A stretch of 36,843 nt of DNA from a virus. Made by a program: the position numbers and the translations under genes. The DNA lies in the IMG/VR virus record IMGVR_UViG_3300042554_000709, positions 1-36,843 of that record. One strand, given 5' to 3'. Below the pieces are notes generated by a model. That model saw only the letters and a list, made by a program, of their open reading frames with translations. It made no database searches and was not told the origin of the DNA. How positions within the stretch are numbered: position 1 is the first letter of the stretch; the number at the start of each line of letters is the position of its first letter. This document shows, one piece after another, positions 1 through 6,689 of the stretch.

Positions 1-68
1 GTCTGATGGGGCGTTTTGGCTTGTGATCGTAACTGCCCCGTACACCTACACTTACGGCATAGACGCCG
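1..68. other. Window-end non-coding stretch
   Basis: No gene is visible between the window start and the stop codon of the first HNH gene. If the molecule is circular, this stretch joins the 47 bp left of the terS start, making an intergenic gap of about 115 bp between the HNH nuclease and terS. A packaging (cos or pac) site would be expected near there, but no specific signal is recognisable. Confidence 0.4.
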
Positions 69-1067
69 CTAGCATCCAGCCAGCCGCATCTGCCCTTTTG
101 CTTGTGCGCCCTTGGCTACGTTGCACTTCCAGCATGCGCATTGCACGTTGTCCCAAGTGTGACCCTTGATGCCGAGAGAGATCGCAATGATGTGGTCAAC
201 TGTTGGGCTCAGCGGATGCGGCATGTCGTTCACTACCTTGAACTTCGCCAAGCACTTGCAGCCGCAAAGCTGGCACTTGTATCCATCACGCTCAAACACG
301 TCGCGGCTTTTGATTGCCGGATCACATGGAACACCATGCCGTCTGCATCTCTTGCGTGGTGTCTTGCCAGCGATTCTTTTCCAATGGTTTCGGCTTTTCC
401 GCTTGCATGCATCGCACCGCTTGACGTAACGCGTGTCGGCGTTTAACTCCGATCCGCAATCACAGCAATTCTGATGCAGTGGCTTTTCAAGGCGATAGCG
501 ACACTTCTCGCTGCACACACGCTGCATACTGCTTTGCCTCTCGACTTTCTTGCTGCACGCCTCGCACTCCATCCACTCGGGACGATGGGCATCCCATTCA
601 TACGCCCAATCCACAAGCCCGGCCCATTCATCCCGCACTCGCCCCCTGAACTGCTGCTCTCCTGCGTCTATCGCTGCGAAATAACACACCCTGTCGCAGT
701 ATTCTTTTTGGTCTTTTCTGGCTAGCTCTTTGCCGCACTTTGAAAACTTGCAAAACCGTTTGTTCTTGGGCTCTCTTGGCAGAACAAAGACACCTACTGC
801 ACGCCTCGCATGTGAGGCAGCCCTAGTCTTCTTGCCTCTGCTCTTTTTGCACTGAGGGTTGTGGCAGAGAACGCGAAGCTTGATGTCGTGCAGGCCAACT
901 GCCGTAAACTTTGCCCCGCACTCCTCGCACACCTTCTCAGCGGTTGGCTCAACCCACCGGCCTTCGCTGCGGGCCTTGTGTCGCTGCTGTTTGCAACAGT
1001 GCGGGCACGTTTTGCAATCGCACCCTAATGCCGTAACCCAATCGCTACCGCATTTCCTGCAAGCCAT
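69..1067 (-). CDS. HNH endonuclease with an N-terminal array of zinc-knuckle modules
   Basis: The protein has about 332 residues. The C-terminal 80 carry an HNH fold: a CxxC pair in YKCQLCGCKC, then VDHIIAIS with the catalytic His, then CWKCNVAKG. Upstream lie at least six further Cys pairs (CRKCG, CKTCPHC, CEECGAKF, CHNPQC, CEACSKK, CCDCGSEL with CDACK), which look like successive zinc-ribbon or treble-clef modules. The ATG at 1067 has GGAGG seven bases upstream; a GTG two codons earlier lies too close to it. HNH nucleases beside terminase genes assist packaging cleavage in HK97-like phages. The zinc array is unusual and may bind DNA (inference). A homing-type nuclease is the alternative. 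Confidence 0.85.
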   Translation of the reverse strand: MACRKCGSDWVTALGCDCKTCPHCCKQQRHKARSEGRWVEPTAEKVCEECGAKFTAVGLHDIKLRVLCHNPQCKKSRGKKTRAASHARRAVGVFVLPREPKNKRFCKFSKCGKELARKDQKEYCDRVCYFAAIDAGEQQFRGRVRDEWAGLVDWAYEWDAHRPEWMECEACSKKVERQSSMQRVCSEKCRYRLEKPLHQNCCDCGSELNADTRYVKRCDACKRKSRNHWKRIAGKTPRKRCRRHGVPCDPAIKSRDVFERDGYKCQLCGCKCLAKFKVVNDMPHPLSPTVDHIIAISLGIKGHTWDNVQCACWKCNVAKGAQAKGQMRLAGC

Positions 1068-1105
1068 CGCCACACCTCCGTGTGACGTTCAGCCTGCATG
1101 CGGTG

Positions 1106-1420
1106 TCAAACTTTCTGGCGTGACTCCTTCGCCGTCTTCCTGCTGTGGCAGTTCACGCACCTGGCCTCGCCATTGGCCACGTCATACCGTGCCCCACCTT
1201 GGCTGATAGGCACGACGTGGTCCGCGTGCATCTCTCTGCCTTGTGCCACACGCTTGCAGTCCACGCATTGCCAGGCACACTTGTTGAGCACAGCCTGACG
1301 CCACAGCCTGTGTGCCTTGTCGCAGTAGCCTCGAGCAGCTGCGTTGGGCCTGCCTGACTCATCACGCCTTGCAGCAGTCCGCAACCGTGGCGGCCTGAAC
1401 GCTGGTATGCGTGCTGGCAT
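1106..1420 (-). CDS. Small phage HNH endonuclease (terminase-associated type)
   Basis: This 104-residue protein has the compact phage HNH layout: basic N-terminus with RPNAAARGY, first Cys pair C52-x2-C55, catalytic MHADHVVPI around residues 64-71, second Cys pair with His in CVNCHSRKT near residue 90. The family (HK97 gp74 type) nicks DNA and stimulates the large terminase at packaging sites. It lies between a structural-type gene and the zinc-array HNH gene, and would be close to terS on a circular map. No strong ribosome binding site is visible before the ATG, so translation may be coupled to the gene ending three bases upstream. Confidence 0.9.
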   Translation of the reverse strand: MPARIPAFRPPRLRTAARRDESGRPNAAARGYCDKAHRLWRQAVLNKCAWQCVDCKRVAQGREMHADHVVPISQGGARYDVANGEARCVNCHSRKTAKESRQKV

Positions 1421-1423
1421 GGC

Positions 1424-1780
1424 TCAGGACTTGAACATCACGAACCCAGTCGTGCCCGTGCTGTTCGTGGTTGCGCTCACGACCTTCAAGAACTCCGTGC
1501 CGAACACTTCATCCGGCAGGCTATACGCCCGGCCTTCCGTGCTCGAGGGGGCCAGGGTCAGATCTGCCACGCTGCCATCAGCCTTGTACAACCGGCGGAA
1601 CGCGCCCGTAGGCGTTGGCCCGGTCCACATCTGGAGCGTGGTGGCGCTGGTGCTGATCGTGCCAATGGAGAGCACAGCCCCAGCAACGTCACGCATATCG
1701 AGCGTGGTGGCCAGGCTCGTGGCCGTGTGCAGTGTGATGTCGAGATCGCGGCACTTACGAAACAGAATGGCGTCGGGCAT
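1424..1780 (-). CDS. Hypothetical protein, probable beta-rich virion protein
   Basis: This 118-residue product is rich in Thr, Ser, Gly and Val, with alternating polar and hydrophobic stretches typical of beta-sandwich phage structural proteins (for example SIGTISTSATTLQMW and VVSATTNSTGTTGFV). The start is well supported by AGGAG seven bases before the ATG. It ends three bases before the HNH gene, so the two are probably cotranscribed. No specific family is recognised. A decoration or minor tail role is possible but unproven. Confidence 0.6.
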   Translation of the reverse strand: MPDAILFRKCRDLDITLHTATSLATTLDMRDVAGAVLSIGTISTSATTLQMWTGPTPTGAFRRLYKADGSVADLTLAPSSTEGRAYSLPDEVFGTEFLKVVSATTNSTGTTGFVMFKS

Positions 1781-1858
1781 AGGGGATCTCCTGTGCTTCT
1801 AGGCTAGGCATGGGGGCCGCAATCCTTGCAGTGCGGCGCGGCCGTCTCTCGCCGCAGT

Positions 1859-1887
1859 AGCGAACCGGGCCAGACGCTAGGTTCGCT
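1859..1887 (-). terminator. Hairpin at the end of the DUF551 gene
   Basis: An 8-bp perfect stem (AGCGAACC / GGTTCGCT) with a 13-nt loop overlaps the stop codon of the DUF551-like gene. No U-tract follows on the transcribed strand, so it may be a weak attenuator or an mRNA-stability element, not a true intrinsic terminator. Nothing else recognisable lies in the gap 1781-1886. Confidence 0.35.
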
Positions 1888-2129
1888 CAGTAGCGCACCG
1901 GCGTCTCGGGCAGCGGCATCCAATGGCTGACCATCGACGGGTGCATGATTGACACGCAGGGGATCGCAAACCGCTTCCATCGGTCGCCAGCCCACTCACC
2001 AAAATCTATTTCGTGGCCGTCCTTTGGCTCGCCGTCGATGACGTAACGGCCCGGAATCCTTGTCGCAATGATGCACCGGACGCCTTCCTGCGGCATCTGG
2101 TCGCTCACCGCAATCCACTCGCTTGGCAT
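1887..2129 (-). CDS. DUF551-like small phage protein
   Basis: The protein has 80 residues from the ATG at 2129, which is preceded by AGAGAGGG at good spacing. It matches the DUF551 pattern: an N-terminal EWIAVSDQMPQEGVRC segment (W-I-x-V-x-x-x-x-P) and a C-terminal HWMPLPETP. This family is common among phage accessory genes and has no known biochemical function. It lies in a block of very small genes between the fibre gene and the HNH nucleases. Confidence 0.8.
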   Translation of the reverse strand: MPSEWIAVSDQMPQEGVRCIIATRIPGRYVIDGEPKDGHEIDFGEWAGDRWKRFAIPCVSIMHPSMVSHWMPLPETPVRY

Positions 2130-2154
2130 ATGTCCCTCTCTGATTTCAAGAGCG

Positions 2155-2454
2155 TCACGCCAGCCGCTCCAGCAACCCGCGCAGGATGTCGGCTTCATGC
2201 CCACAGGCAACGCGGCCTTTTGCGACAACAAACTCCAAAGCCTCCCGCTCCACCGCAGTGAGCCTCAGCCGTTCGATCTCTTGCGCCGCCTGCTCCGGTA
2301 GCGGGTCAGGCAGTCCGCTGTAGGCCCGGTCGCGGAGCCGCTGCACTAGGTCGCCGCGAGTCTCGCGTGGGCAGACGGACTGCTGCCATCGCTGCCGACG
2401 AATAGATTCCATCTGGCTCCACGCTGATGCGGCTTGCTGTGGCTGGATGCTCAT
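2155..2454 (-). CDS. Small accessory protein with RLR/EIERLRL motif (paralogue 1)
   Basis: About 99 residues from the ATG at 2454. An upstream GTG at 2481 overlaps the stop of the preceding gene and cannot be excluded. The C-terminal half reads QEIERLRLTAVEREAL, then ILRGLLERLA. It is closely mirrored by the gene at 3027-3278 (EIEGLRLTDAEREAV, then LRGLLDRLA), so the two are paralogues. The helical, charged composition suggests a coiled coil. Function is unknown. Confidence 0.65.
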   Translation of the reverse strand: MSIQPQQAASAWSQMESIRRQRWQQSVCPRETRGDLVQRLRDRAYSGLPDPLPEQAAQEIERLRLTAVEREALEFVVAKGRVACGHEADILRGLLERLA

Positions 2455-2477
2455 GTCTCTACCTGCGGCGTGTAGTG

Positions 2478-2684
2478 TCACAGTGTGTCACAGCGTTCCG
2501 GCGGCGCGTCCGCCCCGATCAGCGCCCGCCGCTCCTCGCGGAGCGCGGCAATCTCCTGCCGCTGCGTCCGCACCTCCAAGCGTAGGCTGTCGATACGGCT
2601 GGCAGCCTCATCCATGAGATCGCTCGCAGGCGCGGCGTCAGCGGCGTGAGTCCAGCGGCGTAGGCGCGTGGTGATGTCGTCCAT
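2478..2684 (-). CDS. Small accessory protein with coiled-coil, leaderless start
   Basis: 68 residues from the ATG at 2684. The N-terminal half (DDITTRLRRWTHA) and SRIDSLRLEV match the recurring RLR...EIERLRL pattern found in several small proteins of this phage. The rest is a likely coiled coil (QRQEIAALREERRALI). A -10 box ends five bases before the ATG and no Shine-Dalgarno sequence can fit, so the mRNA is probably leaderless. Function is unknown. Confidence 0.6.
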   Translation of the reverse strand: MDDITTRLRRWTHAADAAPASDLMDEAASRIDSLRLEVRTQRQEIAALREERRALIGADAPPERCDTL

Positions 2685-2689
2685 GTCAG

Positions 2690-2717
2690 ACCCTACGTAC
2701 GGTACGGAAACTGTCAA
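2690..2717 (-). promoter_or_regulatory. Promoter with embedded operator (leaderless, gene at 2684)
   Basis: On the minus strand TTGACA (2717-2712), a 16-bp spacer, and TAGGGT (2695-2690). The spacer holds the inverted repeat CGTACcGTACG (2696-2706, centre 2701). The -10 ends 5 nt before the ATG. The arrangement is the same as in the promoters at 3.6, 3.8, 17.6, 17.7, 18.05 and 18.4 kb. The -10 box is poor (3 of 6). Confidence 0.6.
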
Positions 2718-2748
2718 CTTTCGCCAGTTTGTGCATCAAAAATGACAC

Positions 2749-2955
2749 TTATCGCTCCAGTAGTTCCGCCGGGATCAGCTGCCGAATCTCCTCCGCTAGT
2801 TCGCGCTCCGACTGCGTCGGGCTGCCGTGCTTCACCCGGCTGCGACAATGCTGGTCGATCTCCCAGAGCGTGGCGAGCGCCTCGCTGCCCAGCCTCGCCG
2901 CGTCGTACTCAGCCTGCTCGTCGGGCAATCGGTAGCGAACCGTGACAGTCGGCAT
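2749..2955 (-). CDS. Small conserved-type phage protein (unknown function)
   Basis: The 68-residue protein opens MPTVTVRYRLPDEQAEYDAA and continues with ATLWEIDQHCRSRVKHG and ELAEEIRQLIPAELL. It appears to have a short beta strand followed by helices. I have the impression that similar short proteins occur in other phages but cannot name a family. The ATG lies seven bases downstream of a TAGAAT box and has no Shine-Dalgarno sequence, suggesting a leaderless transcript. Confidence 0.6.
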   Translation of the reverse strand: MPTVTVRYRLPDEQAEYDAARLGSEALATLWEIDQHCRSRVKHGSPTQSERELAEEIRQLIPAELLER

Positions 2956-2962
2956 GGCTCAG

Positions 2963-2990
2963 ATTCTACCCGTGCGGCCCAACCGCGCAA
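2963..2990 (-). promoter_or_regulatory. Candidate promoter (gene at 2955)
   Basis: Minus strand: a weak -35 TTGCGC (2990-2985), 16-bp spacer, strong -10 TAGAAT (2968-2963), then 7 nt to the ATG. A minor CCGcaCGG dyad lies in the spacer. It matches the layout of the other promoters of this phage, but the -35 is poor, so confidence is lower. Confidence 0.45.
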
Positions 2991-3026
2991 TGCCATCCCC
3001 GTCGCCACACTGGTGCAAGAGCGCAA

Positions 3027-3278
3027 CTAGGCCAGCCGATCCAGCAGACCGCGAAGCGTGGCGGCTGCCTCGTTGCATGGGCCGTTGATGTCGTCGCGGA
3101 TGGTGGTCTCGGCCAGCATCACCGCTTCCCGCTCCGCGTCGGTGAGTCGCAGCCCTTCGATCTCGGACGCTGCCTGCTCCAACTGCTCCCGCCAATCCTT
3201 TCCCATTCGCTCAACCGCAGCGACAGCCTCATCGCCGCCGTTGTAGATCGTGATGTGCAAGTCTTTCATGCGTCCCAT
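3027..3278 (-). CDS. Small accessory protein with EIEGLRL motif (paralogue 2)
   Basis: 83 residues from the ATG at 3278, with GAAAGG seven bases upstream. A GTG at 3293 is an alternative start. The segment ASEIEGLRLTDAEREAV followed by LRGLLDRLA matches the C-terminus of the protein at 2155-2454, pointing to duplication. The N-terminal part (LHITIYNGGDEAVAAVERM) is different. It is probably cotranscribed with the gene just upstream. Function is unknown. Confidence 0.6.
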   Translation of the reverse strand: MGRMKDLHITIYNGGDEAVAAVERMGKDWREQLEQAASEIEGLRLTDAEREAVMLAETTIRDDINGPCNEAAATLRGLLDRLA

Positions 3279-3289
3279 GCCCGTGCCTT

Positions 3290-3517
3290 TCACTTAGAGA
3301 GAACTTCTGCGACCGTATCGGCCACCATCGGGAATCCGTACACAGATGCCGTACGTGCCACCTTGTCGGCTTCGCTGGCCCAACGCCGCCACGCAGCGCG
3401 ATCCAGCCGGTCGGTAAACGTCCCGTCCTCGGTGGCGTAAAACCGCGTGCCGTTGTGGACGCAGGTCGCCACCCAGCCGCTCATGTAGATGTCACCGGCC
3501 TCGTATTCGCTAATCAT
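3290..3517 (-). CDS. Small hypothetical protein under an operator-bearing promoter
   Basis: 75 residues (MISEYEAGDIYMSG...). The start at 3517 is fixed by a very strong AAAGGAGG five bases upstream; an in-frame ATG at 3559 lies inside the promoter and is rejected. The sequence contains VATCVHNGTRFYATEDGTFTD and many aromatic residues. No family is recognised. It is the first gene of a two-gene unit with 3027-3278, read from the promoter at 3558-3586. Confidence 0.6.
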   Translation of the reverse strand: MISEYEAGDIYMSGWVATCVHNGTRFYATEDGTFTDRLDRAAWRRWASEADKVARTASVYGFPMVADTVAEVLSK

Positions 3518-3557
3518 GTCAGCCTCCTTTGGTTCGTGGCACCATCGCCACGCCACC

Positions 3558-3586
3558 ATTGTATCCAGTCGGATACAGGCTGTCCA
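3558..3586 (-). promoter_or_regulatory. Strong promoter with perfect GTATCC-N4-GGATAC operator
   Basis: Minus strand TGGACA (3586-3581), 17-bp spacer, TACAAT (3563-3558): both boxes match the consensus in five of six positions. A perfect inverted repeat GTATCC-AGTC-GGATAC at 3561-3576 fills the spacer and overlaps the -10. A repressor bound there would block polymerase. A related operator lies at 3790-3805. Confidence 0.75.
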
Positions 3587-3591
3587 GCCCT

Positions 3592-3780
3592 TTAATTCTC
3601 TTTTGGCTTAGGCCGGAATTTCTCGGCGTCGGCCCGCCTGACAAAGTTTTGCCCGTCGATGGCAATGGCAGGGAATCGCCCGCTGGCGATCAGCCGGTTG
3701 ATGTAGGCGCGGGTCACGCCAGCCAGGGCGGCGGCAGTGCCGACGCGGACGTATTCGTCAGGGTCGATTTTCTTAGCCAT
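3592..3780 (-). CDS. Excisionase/AlpA-like helix-turn-helix protein
   Basis: This 62-residue protein is almost entirely one winged-helix/MerR-like HTH domain of the excisionase (HTH_17) type: VRVGTAAALAGVTRAYINRL forms the HTH, followed by the wing (FPAIAIDGQNFVRRADAEKF). Family members act as recombination directionality factors or small transcription regulators. Its own promoter carries an operator half-identical to the one driving the next gene, so autoregulation and control of 3290-3517 are plausible. The -10 ends six bases before the ATG, predicting a leaderless mRNA. Confidence 0.8.
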   Translation of the reverse strand: MAKKIDPDEYVRVGTAAALAGVTRAYINRLIASGRFPAIAIDGQNFVRRADAEKFRPKPKEN

Positions 3781-3786
3781 GCCCCG

Positions 3787-3814
3787 ATTGTAGCCGACCG
3801 GATACGGTAGGCAA
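3787..3814 (-). promoter_or_regulatory. Promoter with imperfect GTATCC operator, leaderless HTH gene
   Basis: Minus strand TTGCCT (3814-3809), 16-bp spacer, TACAAT (3792-3787), then 6 nt to the ATG at 3780. The operator GTATCC-GGTC-GGCTAC (3805-3790, minus strand) has one mismatched pair and shares its left arm with the operator at 3561-3576. Confidence 0.7.
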
Positions 3815-3862
3815 TCGGCACGACCGTCTCTAAAGGTGAAGAGCGCAACTACGGCGACAGCG

Positions 3863-4144
3863 TCACGGCCCGACGTTGGGCAGTACCGCCGCGTACTGCT
3901 CGGCCGTGATCTCCTCCACCGCCCCAGCGGCGATCAGTTGCGGCAGCAACTCGCTCGGCAGGTTGTAGTCGCAGTAGTCGGCCGACACGGCCAAGTAAAC
4001 GCGGCCTTGCCCGTCGCTCGGCAGATCGGCCGTTAGCGGTAGTGTCCGCAGCGTCTTCGTCTCGGCGTTTGGATACCCATACGCTGCGTCCAACTGGGCG
4101 CAGATGTTGGCGTATGCGGCGGGCGTGGAGCGAAAAAATCTCAT
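3863..4144 (-). CDS. Hypothetical protein downstream of the fibre gene
   Basis: 93 residues from the ATG at 4144, which overlaps the stop codon of the lectin-like gene (ATGA). The N-terminus (MRFFRSTPAAYANICAQLDA) and the rest (TADLPSDGQGRVYLAVSADY, ELLPQLIAAGAVEEIT) suggest a small globular alpha/beta protein. The tight coupling to the fibre gene suggests a fibre-associated or assembly role, but no known chaperone family is recognised. Confidence 0.6.
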   Translation of the reverse strand: MRFFRSTPAAYANICAQLDAAYGYPNAETKTLRTLPLTADLPSDGQGRVYLAVSADYCDYNLPSELLPQLIAAGAVEEITAEQYAAVLPNVGP

Positions 4145-4884
4145 GCGATAACAACTCCCCACTTGCTCCTCGCGTACTCCATAAGAGCCTTCACGCTCTG
4201 TGCCGACAGGGCACCGGAGTAAACATGAAACTCCGCAATGTCGCCTTCTAGGCTAGTGGTGTTGTTTGTGAACGCGCCAATCTTGAAATGCGTTGGCGAG
4301 TTGTTAGCGCCTGGCGTCGATGCAAGCGTGGTCAGCGTCCGGCTTTTTGCCGCAGCCTGCGACGATGAACCATTGACGATCACTGCTTTTGCGATGACTT
4401 CCAGGGCAGAGCGCCCCGTAGATGTGTTGACGAACCCGGTGCCTGCCCAGATGTTCGTCACGTTAGAAATAGCGTTTGCTTGCGAGATATGCCTTGCGCC
4501 TGACGCCGCGTCGAAAACTGTGGAACTGACGCCAGACGCGGGCATCCGAAAGACCATGAAGTACGAGCACGGTTGCGCCAGTGCGAAGTTTGTGCCGCTC
4601 GTATCCATCCAAGACGAAGCCTTAAAGAAAACGGTCGGCTTGTTGTTGATGCCGGTTGGCTTGTAGTCCGGCTGGTTTGCGCCGGTGGCCTGCGAGGCTA
4701 GGCGGTTGCTGCCGCTGCGACGGTCGCGCCACTCGCTGACGGTCTGGCTTGGCGCGCTGCCGTTGAGCGTGAGCGTGCTGGTTTCCGAAGAATCCAGCCA
4801 CAACTGGAGGCCGGAAATCGACAGCGGCAGGAGCGGATTGAACCCGCCCGCGCGGGGGCGTAACAAACGGGGCGACATTGGCAT
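4141..4884 (-). CDS. LamG/concanavalin-like lectin protein, probable tail fibre or receptor-binding protein
   Basis: 247 residues. The core resembles LamG-like domains found in phage fibres: LPLSISGLQLWLDSSETSTL near the N-terminus, then VSEWRDRRSGSN, KPTVFFKASSWM, YFMVFRMP and a C-terminal GDIAEFHVYSGALS motif typical of the last strands of the jelly roll. Such domains bind carbohydrate. No clear Shine-Dalgarno precedes the ATG, and a second ATG lies two codons inside. It is followed by a coupled small gene and preceded by the putative holin. Confidence 0.75.
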   Translation of the reverse strand: MPMSPRLLRPRAGGFNPLLPLSISGLQLWLDSSETSTLTLNGSAPSQTVSEWRDRRSGSNRLASQATGANQPDYKPTGINNKPTVFFKASSWMDTSGTNFALAQPCSYFMVFRMPASGVSSTVFDAASGARHISQANAISNVTNIWAGTGFVNTSTGRSALEVIAKAVIVNGSSSQAAAKSRTLTTLASTPGANNSPTHFKIGAFTNNTTSLEGDIAEFHVYSGALSAQSVKALMEYARSKWGVVIA

Positions 4885-4917
4885 GGGAGGTGCGCTCTTG
4901 TGGTGAAAGAGAGAAAT

Positions 4918-5193
4918 TTAGTTCTTCGGCGTGTCGTCTGGCACTGTCACGCTCGAGGTGTAGGTGCCTGCGGCCTTCGGCTGCAGGGCATAGAGCAGGC
5001 GGGTCTGCTCGCGGATCGCCTCGCTGATGTCCTTCTGCGTTGCGCCGAGCTGCTCGACAAACTTCTGATGTGACTCTACCAGTGGCAGCAACACGTCCTG
5101 ACGGAGCACCCAGCCGAAGGCAACCGCAACGAGCGTCGGGAAACCCCACCGCTCAATGATGGCAAAGAATGTTTCCTTTGTGGCGTCTGTCAC
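4918..5193 (-). CDS. Putative holin-like membrane protein
   Basis: 91 residues from a GTG at 5193 that overlaps the preceding stop (GTGA). One hydrophobic segment (GFPTLVAVAFGWVL, about residues 14-28) is followed by a long amphipathic helix (VESHQKFVEQLGATQKDISEAIREQ). This N-terminal anchor plus coiled-coil plan resembles BhlA/UviB-type holins, a comparison by layout only. It is next to other membrane proteins and the papain-like protease, which fits a lysis module. Confidence 0.5.
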   Translation of the reverse strand: MTDATKETFFAIIERWGFPTLVAVAFGWVLRQDVLLPLVESHQKFVEQLGATQKDISEAIREQTRLLYALQPKAAGTYTSSVTVPDDTPKN

Positions 5194-5531
5194 AGCACGT
5201 TCTCCGCTTGCCAGCCTATTAGTAGTGCACGATTGCTGGCAGATTGCCTCCACCACTGAAACAAAGCCTTCACGATCTCTGTGAGCAGTGCCGACAGTAT
5301 CAGCGTGAGTATTACGCCCATCTGGTAATTGGCCCGCTCGGTTCGTTCGACCGCCCGGTGTATCTCCTCGAGCACCGTGGCCTGGCCTTCGGGAGATGCC
5401 TCAGCAAGCACGCCGCACGGGAACCGCTTGGCACAGCGGCGCGTGAGCCGGGCCACGAGCCGCCGGCCAGCCAGTAACCGCATGGCTGGGAGGTTGGACC
5501 ACACGTAGTCCTCGAAGTCGGTGACGCTCAT
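5190..5531 (-). CDS. Small membrane protein of the putative lysis module
   Basis: 113 residues from the ATG at 5531, which overlaps the stop of the lipoprotein gene (ATGA). The N-terminal half is basic and hydrophilic; one transmembrane segment (GVILTLILSALLTEIVKAL) lies near residues 75-95 and is followed by a short tail. The gene sits between the lipoprotein and the holin-like protein with coupled starts on both sides. A spanin-like or holin-associated role is possible but not shown by sequence. Confidence 0.6.
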   Translation of the reverse strand: MSVTDFEDYVWSNLPAMRLLAGRRLVARLTRRCAKRFPCGVLAEASPEGQATVLEEIHRAVERTERANYQMGVILTLILSALLTEIVKALFQWWRQSASNRALLIGWQAENVL

Positions 5532-5776
5532 GGCTTTTTCCCAGTGCCTTTGCAAATTGGGCACACCGTCACAATGCGGCCGTCGCCCAGCTTGCCTGTG
5601 CCGTCGCAGTTTTGGCATTTGTCCGACGCCGGTGCCGGGGCCATCTCTTGGCTGAGCCGCACGGCCATGCGTGCCGTCTCGCAGGCGAGATCCGCCACGA
5701 TGTCTGGCCGGTCACTGGCGGCTGAGCTGACGCAGCCAATGACGAGCACCAGGAGCAAGGCGTGCGAGTTCTTCAC
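5528..5776 (-). CDS. Small lipoprotein with a DnaJ-type zinc finger
   Basis: 82 residues from a GTG at 5776. The N-terminus is a lipoprotein signal: KNSHALLLVLVIGC with lipobox VIGC, so Cys15 would be acylated. The C-terminal third carries two CxxCxGxG repeats (CQNCDGTGK and CPICKGTGK), the zinc-binding motif of DnaJ. The gene overlaps the papain-like protease gene by GTGA. A small envelope-anchored zinc-finger lipoprotein here could act in lysis, like an outer-membrane spanin, or in superinfection exclusion (both inference). Confidence 0.75.
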   Translation of the reverse strand: MKNSHALLLVLVIGCVSSAASDRPDIVADLACETARMAVRLSQEMAPAPASDKCQNCDGTGKLGDGRIVTVCPICKGTGKKP

Positions 5777-6687
5777 AGCGTCACCCCCGTCCAGTCGGGC
5801 AGCATGCGGGGCGGGAAACCCTGGTAGCCGCTAAGGGCAAACGAGTCCTCGCCCGAGAGCATTGAGGTGCAGGTGGCGGCCTCTACCCATCCGGCCGAGC
5901 GCTGAAACTGCACTGGCAGCTGCTTGTCCACGTCGCCGCTGTAGCAGTCGCTCCAGCTGTTCACACAGAGCAGGGCCGGGCGCGGCTTCCAGCGCACGCC
6001 GGCGAACATCATGCAATGTGCCCACTGCCCCATCGGCGTGAGGTAGCCGCCGTCCCGCAGCGTCATTGAGAATCCACGCATGGAGCACACGGCCACCGGG
6101 TAGCCGTTCTGGATCGCCTTGGCGGCGTCCTCAAACGTTTTCACCAGAGCCACGCTGCTCACCTTGTGCTTCGCGGCGTAGGGCTCGAGCTCATCGGGCA
6201 CGCCGTCGCGGCCCCATTCCTTTTCACGGGTGCCGCTGTTGTCGAGAAACTTTTGCCCGCTGTAGTCGATGCCATAGTGCAGGGTGCCGAACTTCGTCAC
6301 GGCTTTGGCCGCAGCGCCGCCGTAGGAGCCGTCGCCGCCAAGGTTGCGGCTGCCTCTCACCTCGACCCTACTCAGGGCGTATATCGACGCCTCGAGCACA
6401 CGGCCGCCGTAGCTCTCAGCTTCGCCCCGCAGGTGAATGTCACATGCGGCGAGGATGTCGCACGACAAGGCCCAGCCCCAGCCCACGCAGCTGCCGATCT
6501 TCTGGGCTCCACGCTTCCACGTCGGATCGCACTTCAGTAGGTAGCTGCCGAGGAACACGTCACGGCTCTCGTCCAGCACGAGATCAGGCCCTGCCTGTGC
6601 CAGCGTCGGCCTGGGCAACGAGGCCAGGAAATCATCCGTGCCCTTACGGTCGGGCACGTATCCCATGAGCGGCAGAAAGTCGGCCAC
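5773..6687 (-). CDS. Papain-like (C1A) cysteine protease
   Basis: 304 residues from a GTG at 6687 with a perfect AAAGGAGG six bases upstream. The C1 peptidase signature is visible: Q62 then GSCVGWGWA with nucleophile C67, H224 in QWAHCMM, and N243 in VNSWSD, matching the Q-C-H-N order of papain. No signal peptide is evident. The gene lies between a two-helix membrane protein and a zinc-finger lipoprotein, suggesting an envelope-degrading or virion-associated role. Papain-like enzymes are uncommon in phage lysis modules, so the substrate (peptidoglycan peptide or surface protein) is open. Confidence 0.8.
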   Translation of the reverse strand: MADFLPLMGYVPDRKGTDDFLASLPRPTLAQAGPDLVLDESRDVFLGSYLLKCDPTWKRGAQKIGSCVGWGWALSCDILAACDIHLRGEAESYGGRVLEASIYALSRVEVRGSRNLGGDGSYGGAAAKAVTKFGTLHYGIDYSGQKFLDNSGTREKEWGRDGVPDELEPYAAKHKVSSVALVKTFEDAAKAIQNGYPVAVCSMRGFSMTLRDGGYLTPMGQWAHCMMFAGVRWKPRPALLCVNSWSDCYSGDVDKQLPVQFQRSAGWVEAATCTSMLSGEDSFALSGYQGFPPRMLPDWTGVTL

Positions 6688-6689
6688 GA

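Noticed and set aside
1804-1886. Short frame ending HCKDCGPHA in the gap after the DUF551 gene
   Set aside because: No start codon with ribosome binding site; only one Cys pair; overlaps a hairpin.
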